Source of the DNA: Pomphorhynchus laevis | Taxonomy: Eukaryota; Acanthocephala; Palaeacanthocephala; Echinorhynchida; Pomphorhynchidae | Direction: 5' to 3' | DNA length: 64,000 nucleotides | Assembly (NCBI GenBank): GCA_012934845.2 | Contig: WNNJ02003613.1 | Span: 115,079 to 179,078, forward strand | Part shown: positions 20,256-29,561 of the stretch, piece after piece | How the letters are laid out: the number at the start of each line of letters is the position of its first letter | Position numbering within the stretch: position 1 is the first letter of the stretch | Notes under the pieces: model-generated | Seen by the model: only the letters and a program-made list of their open reading frames with translations | Told to the model about the DNA's origin: nothing | The model's database searches: none | Made by a program: the position numbers and the translations under genes

Positions 20256-22261
20256 AACGAATGATCGATCCTCGAGAAATGTCTTAATCCAGTTGCAAAT
20301 TGTCGTAGGTACACGTAATGACGTAGTAGTGAATCTAAACCAGCATGTGGAACTCTATCAAAGGCCTTAGAGAAATCAAGAAATATTATATCAACTGTAA
20401 GACCCGAACTAAGAGCAGCTACCCAATGTTCGCGAGCATTCAACAGATTAGTTAGGCACGAGCGACCAGGTCGGAAGCCGTGCTGAGAATCATCAAGAAT
20501 TTGATATAAATTTAGATGTTCACGTATTCTCTTCGCAATGAGTCTCTCCATAATTTTAGAAATAACACTGGTAAGACTAATTGGTCTAAAATCTGAACAA
20601 GTTAGTGCCAACTGTTTCTTTGGAATAGGTACAACAATTGCCCTTTTCCAATCATCAGGAATCCACGAATACTGTAAGCTTCGATGAAATAGAGACGTAA
20701 GGCTTGGAGCAATAATGTGCGACAGAGTACGCAAAAGAAAAGGGGATACACCATCTGGTCCTGCAGAGCCAAAACTATTTAATTTATGGAGTTCAGACTG
20801 AACTTCAATGACATTAATAGGAGATATTGGTAAGTTAGATTGTAAGTTGGGCGGGTACTGTATCTGGTCAATATTCGATTGCGAGGATGGAGATACTACA
20901 AAACTGCTTGCAAGAGCTTCCACAATAGCCTCCTTGTCAACTACATCACCACTTTCTAAACGTACACAATTAATCGTAGAAGGTAGGATTCGACGATGTC
21001 TAACGTATGCCCAAAAACGTTTAGGTGACCTGTTAATGTCAGAAGCAATACCCTCTTCAAATGTTTTTCTTTTTGAGCGTTTTAGTTGGTTGCATAGATT
21101 GCGAAGAGTTTTGTACTCACGGTGCGTAACAGTGTTACGTTGAGAGATTCGCCATAATCGATTTCTTTCCTTTATCGTAGTCTCCAACTCATTGTCGAAC
21201 CACAATGGCGTTGTCGTCTTGTAAGCCCTATTTCTTATTGGTGCAAACGTATCCGAAATGGTTATGAGGTTACTGGTCACTAACGATAAATGATCATCAA
21301 TTGGAAGATCAGCAGATCCGAAGTTCAGCTGATGACTATAGAGTTGGAGATCTTCCACATTTACTCGATTCCAATTACGCTTTCCGATGCCACTGCACTT
21401 AGATCGTCGTTGTAAAGTGTGAGCAATCTGTACTGAAATCACACAATGGTCACTGGTTCCTAAAGGAGACTCGAAATCAACTCTGATTACATCTTCAATG
21501 CGCTTGGTAAACCCAAGATCTAATATTGTCTCTGGTTGAGACGATATACATGTTGGCTGATTAATATGTTGGATCAGGAGAAGCTCTGCCAGCAAGAATT
21601 CAGCAAGCTCGCAGTTTTCGACATTATAGTAATACCGGTTGTTACTAATCCAGTTAACTTGAGGAAGATTAAAATCCCCAATAAGGAAGAAATAATTTGA
21701 GGAGCAGAATGATCTTAACTGATTTTTCAGAAGATCTAACTGTGTATGAACTGAGGGTGATCTGTATACGACGCAGATATCTATTGAACAATGAGTATCA
21801 TTGACGCAGAATGACAATAACTCGAATGAATAGTGATCATCGCACAATTCAGTAATCTTCGTAATTGATAAGGTGTTTTTAATATAAGCAGCAACACCCC
21901 CGCCACGACGACCTGCAACTCTATCTGCTCTCAAAAGTCGATACCCAGAGATAGCCATAAGGTCATCATTAATTTGATAATGAAGCCATGACTCAGAAAT
22001 GCAAAACACGTCAAAATCTTTAAAAGATATAAACTGCTGCACTTCAGACAATTGAGCAGGTAAGCTTCTGATATTGGAGTAACCTACCACCAGAGGATAT
22101 TCATTATTACATATTCTCTCTGAACAATTAGATGGCAACTTCCTTTCCAAACATATATCCACTAGATGTCCAATCATGGCGTTGTAAGGTCTAGAGAAAG
22201 ATTGATCGATCTCCATCGAACTGCAGGACGCCACCTCACAACCCGAAAATTTCGAATGCAC
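20246..22261 (-). CDS. CR1-like LINE ORF2, APE endonuclease and RT start
   Basis: 671 codons. An N-terminal APE-type endonuclease (residues about 55-290) shows GYSNIRSLPAQL, the catalytic Glu in ISESWL, GGGVAAYI, VYRSPS, GDFNLPQVNW, ILDLGF and the terminal SDH. A linker (PLWFDNELETTIKERNRLWR) follows, then the RT start with WKRAIVVPIPKKQ, FRPISLTSVISKIMERLI, QHGFRPGRSC and motif A IIFLDFSKAFDRV. The last about 20 codons are out of frame after the break near 20312. The start Met lies inside ORF1: the frames overlap by 88 bases, suggesting reinitiation or frameshift-coupled translation. Confidence 0.85.
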   Translation of the reverse strand: MHSKFSGCEVASCSSMEIDQSFSRPYNAMIGHLVDICLERKLPSNCSERICNNEYPLVVGYSNIRSLPAQLSEVQQFISFKDFDVFCISESWLHYQINDDLMAISGYRLLRADRVAGRRGGGVAAYIKNTLSITKITELCDDHYSFELLSFCVNDTHCSIDICVVYRSPSVHTQLDLLKNQLRSFCSSNYFFLIGDFNLPQVNWISNNRYYYNVENCELAEFLLAELLLIQHINQPTCISSQPETILDLGFTKRIEDVIRVDFESPLGTSDHCVISVQIAHTLQRRSKCSGIGKRNWNRVNVEDLQLYSHQLNFGSADLPIDDHLSLVTSNLITISDTFAPIRNRAYKTTTPLWFDNELETTIKERNRLWRISQRNTVTHREYKTLRNLCNQLKRSKRKTFEEGIASDINRSPKRFWAYVRHRRILPSTINCVRLESGDVVDKEAIVEALASSFVVSPSSQSNIDQIQYPPNLQSNLPISPINVIEVQSELHKLNSFGSAGPDGVSPFLLRTLSHIIAPSLTSLFHRSLQYSWIPDDWKRAIVVPIPKKQLALTCSDFRPISLTSVISKIMERLIAKRIREHLNLYQILDDSQHGFRPGRSCLTNLLNAREHWVAALSSGLTVDIIFLDFSKAFDRVPHAGLDSLLRHYVYLRQFATGLRHFSRIDHSLCD

Positions 22262-23409
22262 AGATTCGATTCACCGTTTTGCAGCCTGTAATGAAGTTCC
22301 GCCTTGATATCCTTCAATTTTTGCCTGTCTTCGAGAGAAAGATCACGTAAAATTCGTATTTTGTTACCTTTAAGTCGATAACCACGGTCTAAAAGACACT
22401 TTGCTTGCTCTGCCGATCCTAACACAACCTTTAGCAATCGTGATCTATCGTTTTTCTTACCCAACCTATAGAGCTGCCTTACTAAAATAGACGATGCGAC
22501 CTCTTCCTCACCTTTTTCGAGCAAATTAGAAAAGAACACACGTAAACCGGCAATATCATCATCAAGCCGCTCCTGTGCACTTGAGGCTGATGACTCATCT
22601 AAACCCCAAATAAGTATGTTACAGCCCCTATTTAATGTATGATTGCGATCTGTGTGACTTTTATTATCAAAATACGTTTTTTTGCTGAAAGAATCGCTGC
22701 CGTCACCACCCTCATCCGGTTTGCTTCTTGCGTCTCGCCCTTGTTCCATCTCATTTGAACAAATACACTTGAAAGCTGAGTGAACATTATCTATATCGAC
22801 GTCTGTATCATTGTGTGAAGCTCGTTCATCGGTGACTCCAGTTATACCGATTTCATTGCGATAATCATTAATCACCGATATAGACGATACTTCGTAATTG
22901 TCCGATACCTTCAAAGCATCATTGTCCAGCGACACCGACGGCTCACCACTAACAACCGATATTGACGACGCACTATTGCCTTCAAATTTCTTACTCAACG
23001 TTTGCATCACGCGTGAATTTGGATGACCTTTTTTCCAGATACGGGATGAACTTGGTATTTCGCTATTTGTATTTTTAGTGTTCTGAACGTGAAACTCTTG
23101 AATGGGTATATCTTTATAGGTATCTGATTCGCCAGAACTTTGTACTTCCCGATCGATGCAACTTTTTGAATATGTGTTCCTTTCCGAAGCATTTGTAGAT
23201 ATTTTCTCGTCACAATGGCCCTTCAAATGAATTAGCAAAGATGCGCAGCAGTACCCACAGTAAAATGATTTATTCGATAGCGCAGATTTCTTTTCCTCCG
23301 GAAACGATACACTTGTCCACACACTACAATCTTCACTAGAACATTGAATCTGATGATCCACAAACTTTGTTGCAATAGCTCGCTTTGTAGTCTTCCTCTG
23401 TTTGACCAT
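22174..23409 (-). CDS. CR1-like LINE ORF1 protein
   Basis: 411 codons. The N-terminus is a cysteine-rich finger (CSSEDCSVW, then SFYCGYCC, residues about 22-56), reminiscent of the PHD/ESTERASE-less ORF1 proteins of CR1 LINEs. A long polar, Ser-rich middle follows. Residues about 262-390 contain a compact domain with ILIWGLDESS, LYRLGKKNDRSRLLKVVL and RDLSLEDRQKLKDIKAEL, the pattern of an RRM plus C-terminal domain in LINE RNA-binding ORF1 proteins. The same last block is found in the fossils at 28.3 kb and 53.5 kb. Likely role: binds the LINE RNA and acts as chaperone. The frame is uninterrupted. Confidence 0.8.
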   Translation of the reverse strand: MVKQRKTTKRAIATKFVDHQIQCSSEDCSVWTSVSFPEEKKSALSNKSFYCGYCCASLLIHLKGHCDEKISTNASERNTYSKSCIDREVQSSGESDTYKDIPIQEFHVQNTKNTNSEIPSSSRIWKKGHPNSRVMQTLSKKFEGNSASSISVVSGEPSVSLDNDALKVSDNYEVSSISVINDYRNEIGITGVTDERASHNDTDVDIDNVHSAFKCICSNEMEQGRDARSKPDEGGDGSDSFSKKTYFDNKSHTDRNHTLNRGCNILIWGLDESSASSAQERLDDDIAGLRVFFSNLLEKGEEEVASSILVRQLYRLGKKNDRSRLLKVVLGSAEQAKCLLDRGYRLKGNKIRILRDLSLEDRQKLKDIKAELHYRLQNGESNLCIRNFRVVRWRPAVRWRSINLSLDLTTP

Positions 23410-23489
23410 GATGTTTGATATTGGTTTGTATTTACTTTAGATCTCAAATGTATGTTTATAAGAAACCAAAATTTTTTTTAGGTCAAATT

Positions 23490-23508
23490 TATATAATTAT
23501 AATTGATA
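23490..23508. repeat. Target-site duplication, right copy
   Basis: 19 bp identical to 19208-19226. Confidence 0.8.
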
Positions 23509-24369
23509 TAATTGATATCATATCCAGTGAGTGCGCTCTATATGCCGATGATTTAAAGATTTGGTGTCCAATACAAAGCATGCACGATGTAATTGAGTTC
23601 CAACGCGACGTAGACTCAATCACCAAATGGTGTCGTACAAAGGGATTGGTTTTGAATCCTAATAAGTGTAGACATATGCACAATGGTTCTATACAAATCG
23701 TAGGGACATATGCGATAAAAGATGTAAACATCGAAAAGGTTTCATGTTTCAGTGATCTGGGCGTGATCGTAAGTGAAGATATGAAAGCACGAGTCCAGTT
23801 CAATATGTCGCAACCAAATGTCGACATATGCTAGGCATGTTAAGACGCTCGTTTATCCGACTCGATCCATTTAGTTTTCGCATTGCCTACTCTGGCCTTA
23901 TAAAATCGCATATGTTATACGCGTCCCCTGCAATACATCCACAGCTCCGTGGCGAATTGGAAATATACGAACGGATATTACGACAAGCAACCCATCTTGT
24001 GTCCTTAGTGCGTGGTGTCAACTATACCCAGAGACTGACATTGTTGAATGTCCACACTGTTGTACGCTCGCTGTCTGACGCCGACCTAGTGTATGTATGG
24101 CGGTCACTATCTATACCTGGACATCTTTCGAAGTTTCTATTTACAATTCGTCTACCGGGTCGACTACGAAGTCACAGACTTATGATAATGCTCAGGCTCC
24201 GTCCCAGAACAAATTGTGTTACGATAAGCGATTGCATTGCTGACTTGTTGAAAAATCTTCATGCATCGACAATCGACAGCGGTTCCGTCCAGAAGTTCAA
24301 TGCAATTATTAAATCACGACAATGACATTTTCACTTTTTTTCTTTCTTTAAAATAATTAATAATTATAT

Positions 24370-24835
24370 TAAATAATTAATATTCTGACACAACGTATGT
24401 CATTTATTAGTCAATTCATAAAATATGACTTTTTAAATTTTATTTTATATTTTTTATTTTTTAACTTGATTTAAATTATAGAAAATCTAAAAACAATTAT
24501 TAATTTTATTATTAAATTATTAAATTTTGGTTAAGCATTAGAATGCATCCTCGAATCCTTATTCTGATTGCATAACAGTTTTAATAGCATAGCAGTTCCT
24601 CCTGATGACCTCTAATCCTTATTCTGATACAACGTCTGTTATTTTTTAGTCAATTCATAAAAATTGATTTTCATTTTAGATTTCAATTTTTTATTTTAAC
24701 TTGATTTAAATTATAGAAAATCTAAAAACAATTATTTATTTTATTATTTAATTATTAAATTCTGATTTAGCATTATTATGTTTCGTTTATTTGATTATTA
24801 TATTAAATACGTAGACTCAGTTAGCTGATTTGATT
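24370..24835 (+). repeat. Two truncated copies of the Penelope-associated 3' tail repeat
   Basis: The blocks TTATTAGTCAATTCATAAAA, ATTATAGAAAATCTAAAA(A)CAATTAT and TTAAATTATTAAATTTTG(A) occur from 24395 and again from 24630, preceded at 24590-24640 by AGCATAGCAGTTCCTCCTGA. They match the sequence that follows the Penelope-like RT frames at 39.7, 60.1 and 62.5 kb. No RT piece precedes these copies. Confidence 0.75.
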
Positions 24836-25054
24836 GGTCCCTCATCCCACATAATAGTCCAAACCTTGTCCAAATCATTAGGATTACCCACAAAGTTCGC
24901 GCCATCTGCATACCATCTTTGCGTAACGCTAGCACACAAATTCGCAATTCGATTAATTATGGTTATTTTAATTTAACGTAGGCGTCTTTATTCTATTTTA
25001 TAAATCGTCTCCGCAGTTACTAATTTTCGCTTTTTTATCCCAGTTTAGGTTTAT

Positions 25055-25350
25055 CCCCGCTGCTATGTTGGGTAGAGGAGTTAGGGCCTGAAACCTGATA
25101 GCATAGCAGTTCCTCCTGATGACCTCTAATTCTTATTCTGATACAACATCTGTTATTTATTAGTCAATTCATAAAAATGACGTTTATTTTAAATTTAAAT
25201 TTTTTATTTTAACTTTATATAAATTATAGAAAATCTAAAAACAATTGTTCATTTTATTATTTAATTTTTAAATTTTGATTTAGCGTTATTATTATGTTTT
25301 GTTTATTTTAAAATTATATTAAATACGTAGACTCAGTTAGCTGATTTAAT
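25055..25350 (+). repeat. Penelope-associated 3' tail repeat, solo copy
   Basis: It begins CCCCGCTGCTATGTTGGGTA and ends ATACGTAGACTCAGTTAGCT, collinear over about 295 bp with 62548-62845. Between 24840 and 25050 nothing was recognised. Confidence 0.8.
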
Positions 25351-25354
25351 TTCA

Positions 25355-25430
25355 GTTTTTTTTGTTTTGAGCTATGTGATCCAGCCAATTAAAGCTTATG
25401 CTCCTGGGCTGTTGTAATAATAACCAAAAA
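25355..25430 (+). mobile_element. CR1-like LINE 3' tail fragment
   Basis: A pyrimidine-rich tract, then GAGCTATGTGATCCAGCC, an imperfect hairpin and TAATAATAA. The arrangement equals the minus-strand 3' end at 19.23-19.30 kb. Confidence 0.45.
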
Positions 25431-25914
25431 TGATGACCTCGAAAAACAAATAAATTCCTTATGTTAAAGATATGTCGACAAGGGTACTATGGATCGGACA
25501 GATACCACCAAATAGACACCAAATCAGTTTCTCTTGCGAAAATTCTACTAATTGAACCCCTAAAATTATTAGTCTATCAAGATATATAACATTCCTTAAC
25601 GAGGGTACAAATAAGTGGCTTTCCACATAAGTCGCTCATATATGTCCAGTTCAACTCTAAGTTGGTGTATGGCACTGAAGAGCCGTACTTTATGTGACTG
25701 CTTATAAATGTATCGAAGATAAGGCGGAATCATTTAGCGTCAAAATATCGAGGGATCTACATTCAAAATATCGGGGGATCTATCAGCGTACCTAGTAGAC
25801 GAAGGCACTTGATTGAATTGTAACAAATGTGATCACGTTATTTGCGTCATTAGCTACAATAATGCCTAAATCTGTCATTTTGTCACAGTTTTGATTGTTA
25901 CACCGTCTATACAG

Positions 25915-26160
25915 TATGAAGGAACATGCTTAGCAGATACGAGATGACGATGCATATATTTGTCTGGATTAAGCAGTAATCAGTTATAACGACATCAATT
26001 ATTTAGTCGATTTAAGTCTTCTTGTTAGAGGTCAGTTACACATACTTAGCAGATCCAAGGTGACGATGCATATATTTGTCTGGATTAAGCAGTAATCATT
26101 TATAACAACACCAATTATTTAGTCTATTTACTTCTTGTAAGAGGTCAGTGTTTGTTATGT
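25915..26160. repeat. Tandem duplication of about 120 bp in a LINE fossil
   Basis: CTTAGCAGAT...GTGACGATGCATATATTTGTCTGG..TTAAGCAGTAATCA(G/T)TTATAAC (written here in parts) appears near 25928 and again near 26045 with a period of about 117-118 bp. It duplicates a stretch of the RT of the CR1-like fossil. Confidence 0.7.
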
Positions 26161-27019
26161 CGTCAACTGTCTTGGTGATCTTCAAGTCATCTGCTTAGAG
26201 AACCAGGAAGATCGTTTATATAAACATTAAACAACAAATGATTTAGTACAGAACCTTGAGGGACTCCTTTTAAAAATGAAACCTATGTTGACATATTCAT
26301 CGATTTTTACAGCATCAGTACATTTAGTGAAGACAGCGGATTCACTCAAGAAGTGAACCACTAACAGCACATTTCATTAGATCGTAATGAAGAATACTGT
26401 GAACTACTCTATCGAACGCTCTTGACAAATCGAAGAAAAGGACATCAATATTTGAGTTTTACTGCCTTGTGACAGCTCAACTATTATATGCGGTAATTAG
26501 ATTTGCTACTGTAGGGCGACCCTGTCTAAATCCGTGTTGGTTGTTGCAGATAATGCTGTTACGTTTTAGGTGATGTGATACCGACCGCGTAACGACGCGC
26601 TCAATCACTTTACAGACTATACTATAGATGAAAATTATTTACAATCTGGCTATAGGAACAAATACATATATTTAATAAGAATGAAGCGGATCTTCTGAAA
26701 CAAGTAAATCTGTTTATGTGCTGACAAATGTTTAAATTATTTATGGAATTCAGTATTTTAAGGGATTATGCATCGCAACCGTAAGGCGGACAATATTATT
26801 CCTGATTAACAAATAACATGCTGAAATCGCCAAGAGCGATGAAGTTATTGGATTTCCTGGAATGGTAATCGATTAATTTGCCTACTAGCGATGTGGGCGA
26901 ACGAGAAAGCAATAAAAGATACTGATTTGAAGAAATATAAAGTCGAGAAAGCATATAAGTGCCCATAAGAATTCGGTAATCAAATAACTCTAGAACTTGT
27001 ACAAACACCACCACCGCTA

Positions 27020-27990
27020 CTCATTTCTCGTGACAAGGCTCTATATAGTCTTATCATCTCCTTCGACCTCTCCTCCGCTTCAACATCGTCGACCACTCAC
27101 TCTTTCTTTCTCGCCTTCGTTATGATTACGGATTTTCTTCCTTCTACGTAGCAAGGTTTGCCTCATTTATCCGATTGTTCTTTATTCGTTTGTTCTAATT
27201 CATCATCATCCCATCCCTATTTTCTGCGGTGTCCCACAAGGTTCAGTCCTAGGTCCCCTGCTTTTCTCTTTTCTGCTCGGCGATCTCTCTCCGTTTATTA
27301 AACCTTACTCCTTTTACGTCATGCAATACGCTGATGACGTCCTCATCTAAGCTCAAGCGCCCGCCTATTGCATACGCGATATCGGCATATCTGCCTCCAA
27401 CTGTCTTTCTTCTATCTGCAAACGTTTCTCCCATCTTTATCTTGTTATAAATCCCCACACGTCCAAAATAATGTGGATCTTCCCCCGTAACCCTACTCAG
27501 CCTTTTTGTCAATTCTCCAAAATCCACCATCCTACCCCTACAACGCATCATCAACTCCGCCGTTCGAGTACTCCTACGTATCCGTAGCTTCGACCGCACA
27601 TTTATATATCTTGCCCACGATCCACATTCTCTTCCAAATCCGCCTTATCGTAATTTTTCGTCTCATCGCTGTCGGCTCTCCATCGTTCATCAACTCCCTT
27701 TCTTAGACGACACTTGCCCCACCTCTCTATCGCTGCGTTCTCGTCATTCCCTTTTAGGTTCCAAATTACTTCAACAACTACGGTCTTCGATCCTTCCTCG
27801 TCGCCGCCCCACTCTTCTGGAATCAGCTTCCTCTCGACGTCCGCTGTGCTACCTCTTTTATCTTATTCAAATACTGCCCTTGTTCCCACCTTCTCGACAC
27901 AAGATATAGATTTTTTGGTTTTTTTTATATTGGTCATGTAAACTTGCGTTGGCACTCATTTCCCACAAAAAATAAATCTTTTTTTCGGTA
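27020..27990 (+). mobile_element. L2-like LINE copy, 5'-truncated, decayed
   Basis: Plus-strand remnants in mixed frames: SFDLSSAS near 27.06-27.08 kb, a GVPQGSVLGPLLF-like block near 27.23-27.27 kb, MQYADDVLI near 27.32-27.35 kb, and the 3' end CATGTAAACTTGCGTTGGCA at about 27.94 kb followed by TAAATC and poly-T. It interrupts the endonuclease region of the minus-strand CR1-like fossil. Confidence 0.65.
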
Positions 27991-28490
27991 AAGACAATAA
28001 TATCAACATTTTGGTGTCAGCTGAGTCAAACAGTTCGTCGGATTTATTCAGTAGACTTTGTATATTTGAGTATGACATGCTGACTTTTACAGACAGAGAG
28101 TTTTGGAGCTGTAGGTGATCGAGAAGTATGCGAACCGCGGAACCTTAAGGATTTAAACACGTGATCACTCATCGAGCAACTTGGCCCGATAGAGCGGCGA
28201 TAATATGTGATGATATACACCCATTTGTGATAATGTAAGAAGAGAAAGTGTAAATAGTATCGACACAATGCGCCGCACTATCTGAACATTTTTAATGGTT
28301 AAATTAGTTTCACAACATGCAACTCTACGATGTAGTTCAACTTTCGCCTCTCGGAGTTTTCGTCTGTCCTCGAGTAGAAAATTTAAACGCAAACGAAGAC
28401 TTGCTCCCTTCAGTAAATAAGAGAGTATTCGAGAACCGCTTATCACTTTGTTGAATTGGCGAAAACGACTTTGATAAGCCTCGGCTTACC

Positions 28491-29549
28491 ATTCGCTATT
28501 TTGTACCTACGCGGAATAGATTGATAACTCTAGGATTCATTTCATCGATATGGGTCTTGTTTATTTAGTGCAAGAAACCGCTTTGAAATTTTTTATTAAA
28601 CAAATTACTATGTAATGATATGCTTTTAACTTTAAATATTTTTAATAATAAAATAATTTATTTTTAAAATAAATAATGTTTTACTAAAAAATAATTTGAA
28701 TTATTTTTAAACAATTCACTCATATAAACAATTATTGCTTGATATTTTCCTGTATAGACAAGAATATAATTTCAAAACACAAAATTATTCTGACGAGTAT
28801 AAACGGCTTTTTATTAGAATTCAAATATTTTAGCAAAATTGTAATTTAATTTTTAATTTACGAAAAAAAATTATATTATAACATGTGCATATTTTTACAT
28901 TTTTTAATTATACATTGTAAAACTATCGTATACGTATATAAGTTGTACAAATATAAGTTGTACTTATATTTTATTATACAAATATAAGTTGTACAGTGCA
29001 TATGGTGGTATTGATACAAATTATGAAACGATTTCTGAAAGGCTCTGCCTTCCATTCAAACAAATTTTTATTTTAATTTTAAAATTTAACTGAAATTTGT
29101 TAATATAAATATATTATATTCATTAATATATTGTATATTATATATATTAATATATTTGTTAATTTGAATTATATTTATAATTCATATTATAAAATCTTAA
29201 ATAGTTATTTATCATTATCTTTATTTTATCTTTATTTGTTTAACTTAAATTCTTAAGTTTAACTAAGATTTTGTCTTGGGGTGACTATTATATTAATTGA
29301 AATTGCTATAATTATTTTATTCTGAATGCTACTTAAAGGCTATCTATGCGCCTACGGCAGTACGCTACATTTCAGTATTGGTGGACCTCATCAGCTACTT
29401 ATCCAATACCTACGTTTCACGTTTCGGTTTTTTATGTCGGCTGACGATCATTCGATTCGTCTGCTTTTATTGGCATTTAGATTTAATGAAGAATGACTTT
29501 CGTCTTACATTTTCAAATTGAATTAAAATCATTTTCTGACATTATTTTT
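28491..29549. other. AT-rich intergenic stretch upstream of RPSA
   Basis: No coding blocks or known repeats were recognised. A short tandem of ATATAAGTTGTAC occurs at about 28936-28995. Promoter elements of RPSA would lie here but none can be named with confidence. Confidence 0.5.
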
Positions 29550-29561
29550 AGAAAAATCTAG
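29550..29561 (+). promoter_or_regulatory. Possible 3' splice site just upstream of the RPSA start
   Basis: The sequence TTATTTTTAG ends at 29551, 10 bases before the ATG at 29562, and a second AG directly precedes the ATG. A polypyrimidine-AG so close to the start fits either a 5' UTR intron or a spliced-leader acceptor. Inference only. Confidence 0.35.

Larger units (their letters stand above)
19227..23489 (-). mobile_element. CR1-like LINE, nearly intact
   Basis: A 4.26-kb element with 19-bp duplications at both ends, a 5' UTR of about 80 bp, ORF1 (22174-23409), an overlapping ORF2 (22261 down to 19296, with one frame change) and a 3' tail. The tail on the minus strand reads TGTGATCGGCTTAAAGCC then a short (TAA)n run (19227-19243). 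APE-type endonuclease, RT without RNase H and a zinc-finger ORF1 are the CR1-type plan. It is inserted head-on into an older CR1-like copy. Few defects and a clean duplication imply a young insertion. Confidence 0.85.
17862..24345 (+). mobile_element. CR1-like LINE fossil, split by a second CR1-like LINE
   Basis: The host copy occupies 17862-19207 and 23509-24345. Plus-strand blocks: IPIWFDSEIKHAI (linker), LPDDWKRSIICPVFKK, YRPISLTSIACKVMERIL, FDLSKAFDRVVH (motif A), GLPQGCVLSLMLFNIY (motif B, 19.14-19.19 kb). After the 4.3-kb interruption it resumes with ALYADDLKIW (motif C, 23.54 kb), WCRTKGLVLNPNKC and a C-terminal region of 165 codons (23828-24325). Stops and frame changes are frequent before the interruption. 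The interruption falls between RT motifs B and C and is bounded by a 19-bp duplication. Confidence 0.8.
25440..28490 (-). mobile_element. CR1-like LINE fossil, interrupted by an L2-like LINE
   Basis: Minus-strand remnants in order: ORF1 end LLEDRRKLREAKVELHRR (about 28.32-28.39 kb); endonuclease start YSNIQSLLNKSDELFD (28.02-28.07 kb); then a plus-strand L2-like insertion (27020-27990); then endonuclease blocks SRSPTSLVGKL and FIALGDFSM (26.82-26.93 kb); RT pieces QHGFRQGRPTVANLI (26.5 kb), FFDLSRAFDRVVHSIL (26.4 kb) and LNPDKYMHRHLG (25.9-26.1 kb, duplicated). It is heavily decayed with many stops and frame changes. Confidence 0.6.
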
